Shown here: piece by piece, positions 5,737-13,900 of the stretch
How positions within the stretch are numbered: position 1 is the stretch's first letter
Layout: each line of letters begins with the position of its first letter
Assembly (NCBI GenBank): GCA_018711545.1
Contig: DVIC01000028.1
Span: 1 to 17,977, forward strand
DNA length: 17,977 bases
Direction: 5' to 3'
DNA from: Fimenecus stercoravium
GTDB taxonomy: Bacteria; Bacillota; Clostridia; Oscillospirales; Acutalibacteraceae
The notes under the pieces: model-generated
Told to the model about the DNA's origin: nothing
Databases searched by the model: none
Seen by the model: the letters and a program-made list of their open reading frames with translations, nothing else
Position numbers and translations under genes: made by a program

Positions 5737-7030
5737 TTTGTGCCACCTCCGCTTGGATGCGCGCGGCGCGTTTTTCCGTTTCATATTTCACTTTTTCAAT
5801 GTCGATGGTCGAATACACGCCATCGCGGTACAGCACTTTGCCGTCCACCATGGTCAGCAGGACGTCCGAGCCGCTTGCGGCATAGACCAGATTGTTGACC
5901 GTATCGTGGTGCGGCGTCATGTGCACGGTATCGAGATCTACGACCTGCAAATCGGCGCGGTATCCCGCCTCCACGCGCCCGCAGTCGTCGCGTCCCTGCG
6001 CTGCGTAGCCGTTGACGGTCGCCATTTTCAGCACGTCATGTTCGGATACAATATCGGGGCGGCGGTAAAAGCCTTTGGGCAGCAAGGCGCAAAGGTACAT
6101 TTCCTTGAACATATCCAGGTTGTTGTTCGACGCGACGGAATCCGTACCGATCGCGACATTCACGCCGTTTTGCAAGAGCTTATAGGTATTGCACACGCCG
6201 CTGCCGAGCTTCAGGTTGCTGGCAGGGTTGGTCGCCACCGTCACGCCCTTTTCGCGGAAGATCTCGATATCCTTGTCCTCCGCCCAGACACAGTGCGCCG
6301 CCGTGGTCGGTACGCGAAATACCCCGCAGGCATCGAACAGCTCGGCGGGCGTCATCCCGCCATGGCGCTGTTTGCATTCCTCGTGCTCCTTTTCGGTCTC
6401 GGACAGATGGATGTGCGCGCGCACGCCGTGCGATACCGCAGCATCTGCAAATTGCTCGATGATCGTGCGGCGGTTGGTATATTCGGCGTGCAGGCTCATA
6501 TCGATCTTCAGTCTGCCGTCAAAGGCATTATGCCAATCCCGCAGGATCTGTTCGCTCTCTTGAAAGCTCGCAATATCATGGATGTCGCCGTCCTGAAAGC
6601 TTGTGATGGCGCGGCTGAAATTGCATTTCACGCCGCTTTCCTTTACCGCGCGGATGACATCCTCCGAAAAAAAGTACATATCGGAAAAAGAGGTCGTGCC
6701 GGTACGGATCATCTCGGCGATCGCAAGCAGGGCGGCATAATAGGCGTCCTCGCCGTGAATTTGATCCTCAAACGGGAATACCCGCTCGTTGAGCCACCGG
6801 TCAAGCGGCAGATTCTCCGCATAGCCGCGCAGAAGCGTCATGGGCGTGTGGGTATGGGCATTGACAAAGCCGCTCATCAAAAGCTTTCCCGCGCCGTTAT
6901 AGCTTTCGCCGAAATCCTCCTGCGGACGCTGCGCGCCGACATAGGCGATATGCGTGTCGCGGACGGCGACATATTGGTGTTCGGAAATGGTAAAATCGCG
7001 GTTCAACACGGCAATGTTTTCAAAAAGCAT
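5729..7030 (-). CDS. mtaD: 5'-methylthioadenosine/S-adenosylhomocysteine deaminase
   Basis: A 433-residue amidohydrolase of the MTA/SAH deaminase (ATZ/TRZ) family, which turns methylthioadenosine into methylthioinosine and adenosylhomocysteine into inosylhomocysteine. Metal ligands and catalytic residues are present in order: His59 and His61 in NAHTHTPMTLLRGY, His208 with Glu211 in HIHLSETEKEH, His246 in AAHCVWA, and Asp297 in GTDSVASNN. The C-terminal composite beta domain (GYRADLQVVDLD to DGKVLYRDG) is typical. A GGAGGTAATT site precedes the ATG. Its stop overlaps the PNP start by 8 bases, suggesting translational coupling, and it lies 53 bases after the cyclophilin gene with no terminator seen between. 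Related guanine or chlorohydrolase activities are less likely given the PNP and mtnA neighbours. Confidence 0.92.
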   Translation of the reverse strand: MLFENIAVLNRDFTISEHQYVAVRDTHIAYVGAQRPQEDFGESYNGAGKLLMSGFVNAHTHTPMTLLRGYAENLPLDRWLNERVFPFEDQIHGEDAYYAALLAIAEMIRTGTTSFSDMYFFSEDVIRAVKESGVKCNFSRAITSFQDGDIHDIASFQESEQILRDWHNAFDGRLKIDMSLHAEYTNRRTIIEQFADAAVSHGVRAHIHLSETEKEHEECKQRHGGMTPAELFDACGVFRVPTTAAHCVWAEDKDIEIFREKGVTVATNPASNLKLGSGVCNTYKLLQNGVNVAIGTDSVASNNNLDMFKEMYLCALLPKGFYRRPDIVSEHDVLKMATVNGYAAQGRDDCGRVEAGYRADLQVVDLDTVHMTPHHDTVNNLVYAASGSDVLLTMVDGKVLYRDGVYSTIDIEKVKYETEKRAARIQAEVAQNA

Positions 7031-7083
7031 AATTACCTCCGCTGGTTCGGACGGGGTCTATTCCCGCCGGGACAATTGCGTTT

Positions 7084-7680
7084 TTAGTACGACAGGATCT
7101 CGACGGACTCGATCACGACGTCATGCACGGGCTTGTTCATAAAGAAATCCACCGAGACGGCGGCGATCTTATCCACCACATCCATCCCCTCGAACACCTG
7201 CCCGAACACGGTGTGCTTATAATCGAGCCACGGTGTACCGCCGAGTTCTTCGTACGCGCGCACGCATTCGGTCGGGAACGCTTCCTCCGAGGCGGCTTCG
7301 AGCTGATCGAGCATATCCGAGGAGACAGCCTTCGCCTGCACGATGAAGAACTGGCTTCCGTTGGTGTTCGGTCCTGCGTTCGCCATGGAAAGCGCGCCGC
7401 GCAGGTTGTGCAGCTCCGGGGTGAATTCATCCTCAAAGCTCTCGCCCCAGATGCTCTCGCCGCCCATGCCGGAGCCCGTCGGGTCGCCGCCCTGGATCAT
7501 GAAATCGTTAATAACGCGGTGAAAGGTAAGCCCGTTGTAATAGCCGTTTTTCGCGTGGGTCTTGAAGTTTTCCACGGCTTTTGGCGCATGCGCGGGAAAT
7601 AGGCGGATTTTGATCTCGCCCATGTTGGTTTTCATGACGGCGATCTCTTCGCCGCGCTTGGGGGATTCGGTTTGGAACAT
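7084..7680 (-). CDS. Cyclophilin-type peptidyl-prolyl cis-trans isomerase
   Basis: Catalyses cis-trans isomerisation of Xaa-Pro bonds during folding. The 198 residues contain the cyclophilin core: FHRVINDFMIQGGDPTGSG (Arg55, Phe60, Met61, Gln63), MANAGPNTNGSQFFI, and PWLDYKHTVFGQV with the Trp151 and His156 equivalents. A short lead of about 15 residues precedes the conserved MKTNMGEIKIRLFP, so a later start at Met16 is possible, but the ATG at 7680 has the better ribosome site (AAGGAG). No signal peptide, so it is cytoplasmic. It also has an insertion around residues 119-147 between the core strands, as in many clostridial members. It follows pflA by 34 bases and is likely co-transcribed with it. 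Confidence 0.95.
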   Translation of the reverse strand: MFQTESPKRGEEIAVMKTNMGEIKIRLFPAHAPKAVENFKTHAKNGYYNGLTFHRVINDFMIQGGDPTGSGMGGESIWGESFEDEFTPELHNLRGALSMANAGPNTNGSQFFIVQAKAVSSDMLDQLEAASEEAFPTECVRAYEELGGTPWLDYKHTVFGQVFEGMDVVDKIAAVSVDFFMNKPVHDVVIESVEILSY

Positions 7681-7714
7681 GATGATTCTCCTTTATAAAA
7701 TGGGATTGTGAAGG

Positions 7715-8428
7715 CTACAAGGGCAATTTCGGCAATTCGGCACAGAGCCGTTCGATCAGTTCCCCGGTCGCTTCGGGCTTGTCGCCGAACGGGAAAGGAA
7801 TTTTTAAGGCTTCATACTTTTCCGCGCACAGCTTCATAAACGGCAGCAGCTCGATCTTGCGGACACAAGGGAATTGTTTAGCAATTTCGCCGAGCGCGCG
7901 CACGTCCTCGGGCGTATCGTTGACACCGGGCACGATGACCTGCCGCAGGATGATGTGCTTTTGAAGCTTGTCCGCTTCGCGCAGGAAGTCGAGCACCTGC
8001 GCCAAAGGGATACCGATATACTTTCTGTATTTTGCATCGTCGGAAAATTTGATATCCAACAGCACGATGTCCGTCACATCCAAAAGCCGCCGCACTGTAT
8101 CATCCAGCCGCACGCCTGACGTATCGAGCGCGGTGGAAATGCCCGCCGCGCTGCATTGCGTGAACAGCTCGGTGACAAATTCCGCCTGCAAAAGCGGCTC
8201 GCCGCCCGAGACCGTTACGCCGCCTTTTTCGCCGAAATAGGCGCGGTAGCGGCAGACCTTTTGGAACACAGCCTGCGCCGTTACCTCTTCGCCGCCGCGC
8301 ATGTCCCACGTGTCGGGATTGTGGCAGTACGGGCAGCGAAGGCCGCAGCCCTGCAAAAACACGACGCTGCGCACGCCGGGGCCGTCGACCGTGCCGAGGC
8401 TTTGAAAGGAATGGACTCTGCCGAGCAT
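7715..8428 (-). CDS. pflA: Pyruvate formate-lyase activating enzyme (radical SAM)
   Basis: Installs the glycyl radical on pyruvate formate-lyase using S-adenosylmethionine, which allows anaerobic cleavage of pyruvate to acetyl-CoA and formate. From the ATG at 8426-8428 the protein has 237 residues, close to the usual ~245. MLGRVHSFQSLGTVDGPGVR is the standard N-terminus. Cys28, Cys32 and Cys35 (GCGLRCPYCHNPDTW) bind the 4Fe-4S cluster, SGGEP (74-78) contacts SAM, and LRQVIVPGVND follows. The upstream in-frame extension to 8905 runs into the gene next door and is rejected; GGAGG precedes the chosen start and a clear promoter lies just upstream. No pyruvate formate-lyase gene is in the window, so the partner must lie elsewhere. 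Confidence 0.94.
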   Translation of the reverse strand: MLGRVHSFQSLGTVDGPGVRSVVFLQGCGLRCPYCHNPDTWDMRGGEEVTAQAVFQKVCRYRAYFGEKGGVTVSGGEPLLQAEFVTELFTQCSAAGISTALDTSGVRLDDTVRRLLDVTDIVLLDIKFSDDAKYRKYIGIPLAQVLDFLREADKLQKHIILRQVIVPGVNDTPEDVRALGEIAKQFPCVRKIELLPFMKLCAEKYEALKIPFPFGDKPEATGELIERLCAELPKLPL

Positions 8429-8458
8429 GGCGCCGCCTCCTTTATCATTTTCCCTATC

Positions 8459-8487
8459 AGTATACAGGATTTTAATGCCACTTGCAA
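8459..8487 (-). promoter_or_regulatory. Sigma-A-type promoter of pflA and the genes after it
   Basis: On the minus strand TTGCAA (8482-8487), a 17-base spacer and TATACT (8459-8464), about 30 bases before the pflA start. As no terminator was found until the mtnA end, it could drive pflA, cyclophilin, mtaD, PNP and mtnA together. Confidence 0.75.
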
Positions 8488-8496
8488 GCCGCAGAC

Positions 8497-8530
8497 AAAA
8501 GATCGGCGCGCCAAGAGATCTTGACGCGCC
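8497..8530 (-). terminator. Terminator after the cysteine-rich protein gene
   Basis: A stem with one mismatch (GGCGCGTCAA against TTGGCGCGCC, 8521-8530 and 8505-8514) and a six-base loop, followed on the minus strand by GATC then TTTT. It begins 18 bases past the stop at 8548 and just ahead of the pflA promoter. The T tract is short and offset from the stem. Confidence 0.55.
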
Positions 8531-8547
8531 GCAGCTTAAATGCACGT

Positions 8548-9402
8548 TCAGTCGCCGCAGGGGCAGAACGGGCCTGCCGTATTGCAGCAGCTGCTGCCGG
8601 CTTCGTTGGGCGGGAAGAACGCATCCACAGGGAAATTGATCTTGCGGAACGCTTCGCACGGGTCGTCGGTGTCGCAGCTGCATTCCTTTTGCGGGATGCA
8701 GAAGTCGTATGCGGGGATGAGCATCTGCACATCGCGCTCGAGCTGGACGATCGTAAAAATACCGATGGTCACGGCAACGACCTTTTCCGCATTGCGCGAC
8801 GCACCGAAATCCGCAGGGAATTCTTCGGAGAACGCACGGCGCACACACTTGGGGATGGGCATACAGCTGTCGCTGAGGTTGTTGCAGCAGTCGCACGGAC
8901 GGCACAGCTTTGCATCAAGACAAATCGGATCGGCGACCTGGATCTTGGCGCGCGGATTCGTATTGGTCGGGATAAGCTGGTTGTCGTCGCCATCGGCGCG
9001 GTATTCGGACGAATAGACGTGCACGTTGCCGTCGCTGCCGTACAGGATGCACTTTTTCGAGAAGGTCGCAAATCCGCAAAGCGTTGTGGGCGGTGCGGAC
9101 GCCACGGAGTATGCCTCCACCGTCACCTTAAAGAAAAAGGTGATATCCACGCTGTAACAGCCGCGGTTGAACGGCACTTTTTCCACATCCATAAACACGT
9201 TAAGTATCTCGGTACCGCGGCAGCGCACGTTGGTGGCGCGCTCCACGATCTCCTGACACTGCGGCGGGAAGTACACGCGCAGGTCGGCAAGGCAATCCTT
9301 ATCGGCGCACGAATCATACACGCGGTTCGTATCGATGCAGACCGCCTCGCGGATCTTCGGAAGCCCTTTGTCGTTTGGACAGCAGGCCCTGTTTTCTGCC
9401 AT
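8548..9402 (-). CDS. Cysteine-rich protein of unknown function, clostridial type
   Basis: A 284-residue protein with 25 cysteines, chosen from the ATG at 9400-9402, which has an AGGAGG site; the frame upstream to 9474 lacks a ribosome site and looks non-coding. Cysteines cluster at the N-terminus (CC at 7-8), mid-protein (LCRPCDCCNNLSDSC), and C-terminus (CSCDTDDPC, CCNTAGPFCPCGD). Between them is a cysteine-poorer, beta-rich core with VYFPPQCQEIVERATNVRC and RGCYSVDITFFFKVTVEAY. There is no signal peptide and no membrane segment. I recall similar proteins being widespread and uncharacterised in clostridia, but cannot confirm this. The spacing of Cys pairs could suit metal binding, disulfide cross-linking or a spore-coat-type role; none is established. 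It is transcribed alone. Confidence 0.8.
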   Translation of the reverse strand: MAENRACCPNDKGLPKIREAVCIDTNRVYDSCADKDCLADLRVYFPPQCQEIVERATNVRCRGTEILNVFMDVEKVPFNRGCYSVDITFFFKVTVEAYSVASAPPTTLCGFATFSKKCILYGSDGNVHVYSSEYRADGDDNQLIPTNTNPRAKIQVADPICLDAKLCRPCDCCNNLSDSCMPIPKCVRRAFSEEFPADFGASRNAEKVVAVTIGIFTIVQLERDVQMLIPAYDFCIPQKECSCDTDDPCEAFRKINFPVDAFFPPNEAGSSCCNTAGPFCPCGD

Positions 9403-9523
9403 ACAGATTCCTCCTGAAAGCTGCACCGGGCGAACCCGATGCGGATATTGTAAGTTTGACAACTTCACTATCATAGTATGAGCATCTGCGTTTTATGTGA
9501 CGGATCGTTTTCGAAAACAGCAT

Positions 9524-9557
9524 AAAAAGGCGGCGCACAGCATTTGCTGTGCGCCGC
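9524..9557 (-). terminator. Strong terminator closing the surface protein-HD-CmpB run
   Basis: A perfect 13-bp arm pair GCGGCGCACAGCA/TGCTGTGCGCCGC (9530-9542, 9545-9557) is followed on the minus strand by CTTTTTATG. It lies 16 bases after the CmpB-like gene stop. Confidence 0.88.
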
Positions 9558-9572
9558 GAAATACGTTTGTTG

Positions 9573-10379
9573 TCAGTCCTTCGGTTCGCTCGGATCCTGC
9601 GCGCCGTCATCCCGGCGATCTTCCTCCGAGCGGTCAAATAAAACATGCAGCGCGTCCTTATAGCGCTTCATGGTGAATTTCGGATAGGCGTTTTTTAGCC
9701 GCTCTACCGGAGAAAACCCGCCGCGCGCCGTCTGTGCCAAACGCGCGAGGTTGGGGTTTGTACGGATACGCTCGGCAAGGGCGTTCATATATTCATCGGT
9801 CGTGTCCACGCCCTTTTGCACATGCTCGCCGATGATCTCCTGTAAGTTTTTCAAAAGCGCCACTGTGTTTTTAAGCCCTGCTACCGTTGTGGCAAGATCC
9901 AAAAGGAAAACGGAGTACAGCACCAGCGCCACGGAATATACTGCCGTATCCGAAAGCCCGGCGGTAAATCCCATCACATACGGCTGGAACACACGCACGA
10001 TGAGCACGATGCCCACACCGAACAGCAGGCTGTTGCGCAGGCAGATGCGCCCTTGGATATTGAAGCGTCGTTCGGAATAATCCCACCAGGTAGCGTGGAA
10101 CAGCTTTTCGAGCACCAGATGCGTCACAAATTCAAGCACTGTGCAGACTGCCGAACCTGCCAAAAACAGCAGGAAGATATTTTCAATACGCCCGTAAAAA
10201 AGGACGGTGCTCAAAACGGCGCCTACACCGTAGATCGGGCACAAGGGACCGAACAGGAAGCCGCGCTTGACGACCTTTTTCTGTACGATGATATAAAGCA
10301 GCGTTTCCATAATCCAGCCGCAAACGCTGTAAAGCAGGAACCAGAGAAACCCTTCAGCAAGGATCCGCAGGACGTGCAT
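9573..10379 (-). CDS. CmpB-type (putative ABC transporter permease) membrane protein
   Basis: A 268-residue integral membrane protein. The sequence has the marks of the ABC_trans_CmpB (DUF1113) family: YSVCGWIMETLLY near 17, KRGFLFGPLCPIYGVGA near 38, VLEFVTHLVLEKLFHATWWD near 81-100, and FNIQGRICLRNSLLFG near 106. About five hydrophobic segments (8-32, 42-62, 67-92, 113-135, 143-168) are followed by a charged cytoplasmic tail that ends in a polar stretch. Despite the family name, no transported substrate is established and no ATPase gene lies nearby. Its ATG lies inside the end of the HD gene (26-base overlap), with a GGAG site about ten bases upstream, so the two are probably translated together. 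Confidence 0.82.
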   Translation of the reverse strand: MHVLRILAEGFLWFLLYSVCGWIMETLLYIIVQKKVVKRGFLFGPLCPIYGVGAVLSTVLFYGRIENIFLLFLAGSAVCTVLEFVTHLVLEKLFHATWWDYSERRFNIQGRICLRNSLLFGVGIVLIVRVFQPYVMGFTAGLSDTAVYSVALVLYSVFLLDLATTVAGLKNTVALLKNLQEIIGEHVQKGVDTTDEYMNALAERIRTNPNLARLAQTARGGFSPVERLKNAYPKFTMKRYKDALHVLFDRSEEDRRDDGAQDPSEPKD

Positions 10380-10881
10380 ACCGTTTCATCTCCGTTTCTA
10401 TGCAGGTGTAAACGGGTTCAAATCGTTTGGAAAGGCGCAGGAAATCACGCACCGCACCGACTTTATCGGCAAACGTGAGCGCCATGCCTTCGCGCGAGCG
10501 CGGCGGCATAAGATGCAGCGGCCACATATGGCTCAAGATCATATCGCGCTGCATGGGTGTAAGCGGACCGAAGTAATGTTCGGCATTTTTGACCGCTTCT
10601 TTCGGGTGGTACCACGCGTGTCCTTCCTCGTGCTTATCGACATACCAATTATATAGATAAAAGTCGTGCAGCAATGCGGCGCGCGTCGCTTCGCGCGCGC
10701 GCCAGTGCATCGCTGTGCAAATACGATAGGTCAGAAACGATACATATACGCTGTGATACAGTGTATCTACAGGCTTGTGGTGCGGATGCCGGCGCATCTG
10801 CTGCACCTTTTCGTGTGTGAGCAGGTCGCCTACGGCTTCGCAGTAGCCGCGCACCCACTGTGCCTGTTTTTCACTCTGCAT
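10354..10881 (-). CDS. HD-domain protein, possible metal-dependent phosphohydrolase
   Basis: From the ATG at 10879-10881 the protein has 175 residues. His43 (LYHSVYVSFLTYRI), the His72-Asp73 pair in AALLHDFYLYNWY, and Asp139 in FADKVGAVRDF follow the H...HD...D order of the HD superfamily, which hydrolyses phosphate esters such as nucleotides. Extra His residues (84, 88, 92, 102, 118) may complete a dinuclear site as in larger HD enzymes. The start is supported by a GAGGAG site; the frame to 10992 overlaps the end of the surface protein and is rejected. It begins 19 bases after the surface protein stop and overlaps the CmpB-like gene. The substrate is unknown. Confidence 0.82.
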   Translation of the reverse strand: MQSEKQAQWVRGYCEAVGDLLTHEKVQQMRRHPHHKPVDTLYHSVYVSFLTYRICTAMHWRAREATRAALLHDFYLYNWYVDKHEEGHAWYHPKEAVKNAEHYFGPLTPMQRDMILSHMWPLHLMPPRSREGMALTFADKVGAVRDFLRLSKRFEPVYTCIETEMKRYARPADPC

Positions 10882-10900
10882 GGGAAAGATCTCCTCGCTG

Positions 10901-13900
10901 TTATGCTTGTGCTGCGGACATACTGCGCACCAAATCAAATTGCGCCAGGTCGAACCCGTCGAGCACGGTGTCGCCGTTGAGGTCGGCTGCAAGCCTGTAT
11001 ACGCCTTCCGCTATAGCGGAAGGATTGAACATGGCTTTCGAGACAGCGCTGTAGTCGGCTTGCGTGACCGCGCCGTCGCCGTCCACGTCACCCATGAGCA
11101 GCACCGTAACGCTTTCGTACACGGTTTGCGGATCATTAACGGACACACACTGCACCACACAGCCTGTACCGACCAATTCACCATCCGAAAGCTCGACGCC
11201 GTCACGCAGCACGCGGATCTGCGTTTCCTCGTTTTGGAGCTGCGCGCGCAGGGTGTCTACGGTGGTGTCCGCCGTCATGCCGGTAAGATACGCCGTTGTG
11301 CCGGAGCGATCCACTACAATGGTGGTGGAACCGTCGTCTTTCGGCACGATCAGCTTCAGCTCTTCTTTTTCGATATGCACCGCGTACACGGGGCTCTCAT
11401 AGCTTTCCTTACCCGCAGCGTTGACCGCCTTGAAGCGATACTCCGCCTGCGTTTCCTCGGTCAGCGTGAGCGTGTTGCCCTCCAGACGCATCCAGCCGTC
11501 GCCGCAGTTGTAGTAATAGGTCACGTCGGACAGGCAGTTGGGCGTGTACAGCGTAAAGGTGATCGGGCCCTCTGTCTTTGTGCCGACGGCACCGTCCACA
11601 CCAACTTGCAGGATCGGGGTTTCGCTGTCAATTTGCACCGTAAATTCTTCGGATATCTCGCTTTCCAGCGTGGCGTTGGAGACCGCCTTAAACGCATAGG
11701 TATGCGTACCGTCCGCAGTCGCCGTCAGCGTGTTGCCCGAAAGAGGCTGCCAATCGCCGCCGTCCACACGGTACAGATACCCGGAAATGCCGGAGAACGC
11801 GGAACTCTCTACCGTCAGCGTTACGCTGCCGTTTGCCCAATCGCCGTCGGCATAGGCTGCATCGCCGTTCGTTGCCGTAATGGCGGGCGCAGTCGGCGCG
11901 GTCGTATCTACGGTAACGCCTTCAGAAACGTACAGCTCGGAGACAAGGCCCGTGGTGTCAAACGCCTGCGCTTCGACGTAGCCTTTAAAGCCGGTGGTAA
12001 GCTGCGGCTTTTGCGTCTCGTCATACACGAGCCAATCGGTCGTCGGTGTGCCGTCCGCGTCCAGCAGGCGATAGCGGATCTCTTCAATCTCGCCCGCGCC
12101 TGTATTGTTGACGTCGATCGTCACGACGGCATCTTCTTTGTAATAACTGCCGAATTCGGAATCGTCCTGTGCGGCAGTGCCGCCGGAAATGCTCTGGGCA
12201 ATGTCGATGTCTGAGATCTCGAGAACGGGGGTATAGAAGTTGTTGATCACGAGCAGTTCGGTCTTGCGAAGCCCGTTGCCGCCGGTCACGGTGAACAGAT
12301 AATAGCCGTTTTCGGAAACCGTCACAGCCGACTGCCCGGTGATGTCCGCACCGTCCATTTCAAGCGATTCTATACCCGATTCGCCCGTCACGGTCTCGAT
12401 ATTGACCGCATACGGGACGCAGGTCGGATCCGTAACCGTGGGCGTGAGCACCACGTCCGGCTCGGTGGTATCGATCATCACGCGGTAGCTGTCGGACACG
12501 ATGCTTTCCGTGCCCGCGCCGTTGACCGCCTTAAAGGCGTAGACGGCGTTGGTGTTTTCCTCCAGATGCAGGTCGGCGCCGTCAAACGCATACCAGCCGG
12601 TGCCGTCGGAATAGTAATAGGTGATGCCGGAAAGGCTCTCCGCTTCTGTCGAGAAGCTGAAGTGCGCACCATCGGCGGTCCAGCGCCCGAAGGTGCCGTC
12701 AAATTCGACACGGATGACCGGCTGCTGGCGGTCGATGCAGACCGTCAGCGACGCGACGGGGCTTTCCAGCGCTGCGTTGCTGATTGCCTTGAACTCGTAA
12801 AGGTGCGTGCCTTCCTCTGTTGCCGCCATAGTGTTGCCCGTGATCGACTGCCATTCGCCGCCGTCAATGCGGTACTGGTATTCGTAAATGCCGGAGAACG
12901 CCGTGCTTTCGAGCGTGATCTCCACGTCGTCTGCAACCCAGGTGCTGTCCGCATAGATTTCGTCATCGAATAAGGCGGTCACCTGCAGATCGGTCGGCGC
13001 AGTGCCGTCCACAACATAGCCGTCGGAGGTATACACTGCCGACACGTTGCCCGCGCGGTCATAGGCGCGCACCTCGGCATAGCCGCGGAAATCAGGCAGC
13101 TGCGTGGGCTTACTCGCGTCATCGTAGACCTGCCACTCGGAATAGGTCTCGGTTTCGTCATTATAGAAGCGGTATTCAATACGGTCAAGTCCCGCCACGC
13201 CCGTGTCTTCGGCTGCGGCGGTCAACTCCACCTCTTCGTTGAAGAACAGCCCGAAGGTCAGGTCGTTAAGGAAACGTGCAAAGCCGCCGCTGTTTTTATG
13301 CTCTACGGTGACCTCGGTAACGGTGGGAACTTCCTTATCGATATTCTCGACGGTCAGCGTCTGCGAGGAGGAAAGCCCGTTGTTCGCGGTCATAACGACC
13401 GTGTATTCGCCGTTTTGATCCACCCGGAAGGTAGCATACGAATCCGTGATGGGCTCGCCGTTGAGCGTGACGCTTTGGATGCCGGAGGGGCCGACATTGA
13501 CGTTTTCCACGCTGACAAGGTAGCTCATATTCGTAAGCTCCTGCACGGCGGGGGTGAGGGTGAACGACGGTGTGACATCGTCGCGCTGCACGGTAATGGG
13601 CTCGGTGACCGCGCTTTCCATGCCGACGGAGTTGACCGCCTTAAAGTAATAGGTATCGCTGCTGTTGGTGTTGATGACGAGCGTGTCGCCCTCGATCGTC
13701 CGCCAGGTGGGGTCGGAATCCGTATAGTAGGAATACGTAAGGCCGTCCATCGGGTGTGTGGCGGAAAGCGACAGGGTCACGTCGCCCGTCGTCCAGCCGC
13801 CGGCATAATCGCCCGCGTCCACCGTGACGACCGGGTAGCCGTAGACGATGACCGGGAAGGTCGCCGTAGCGGAAAGCCCCGCGTGCGTATAAGTGACGGG

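Noticed and set aside
7031..7083. Terminator between cyclophilin and mtaD
   Set aside because: The GC-rich stretch has no stem longer than about four pairs and no T tract on the minus strand.
5738..7087. 449-residue plus-strand open frame opposite mtaD
   Set aside because: Shadow of a confidently assigned deaminase; no ribosome site or domain, His/Arg-rich translation.
8429..8905. Extended N-terminus of pflA
   Set aside because: It would run through a promoter, a terminator and the neighbouring gene; the start at 8428 begins the canonical PFL activase sequence with GGAGG ahead.
9456..9484. Plus-strand promoter with perfect TTGACA at 9456-9461
   Set aside because: No -10 at proper spacing (nearest TAGTAT is 12 bases away) and no plus-strand gene follows.
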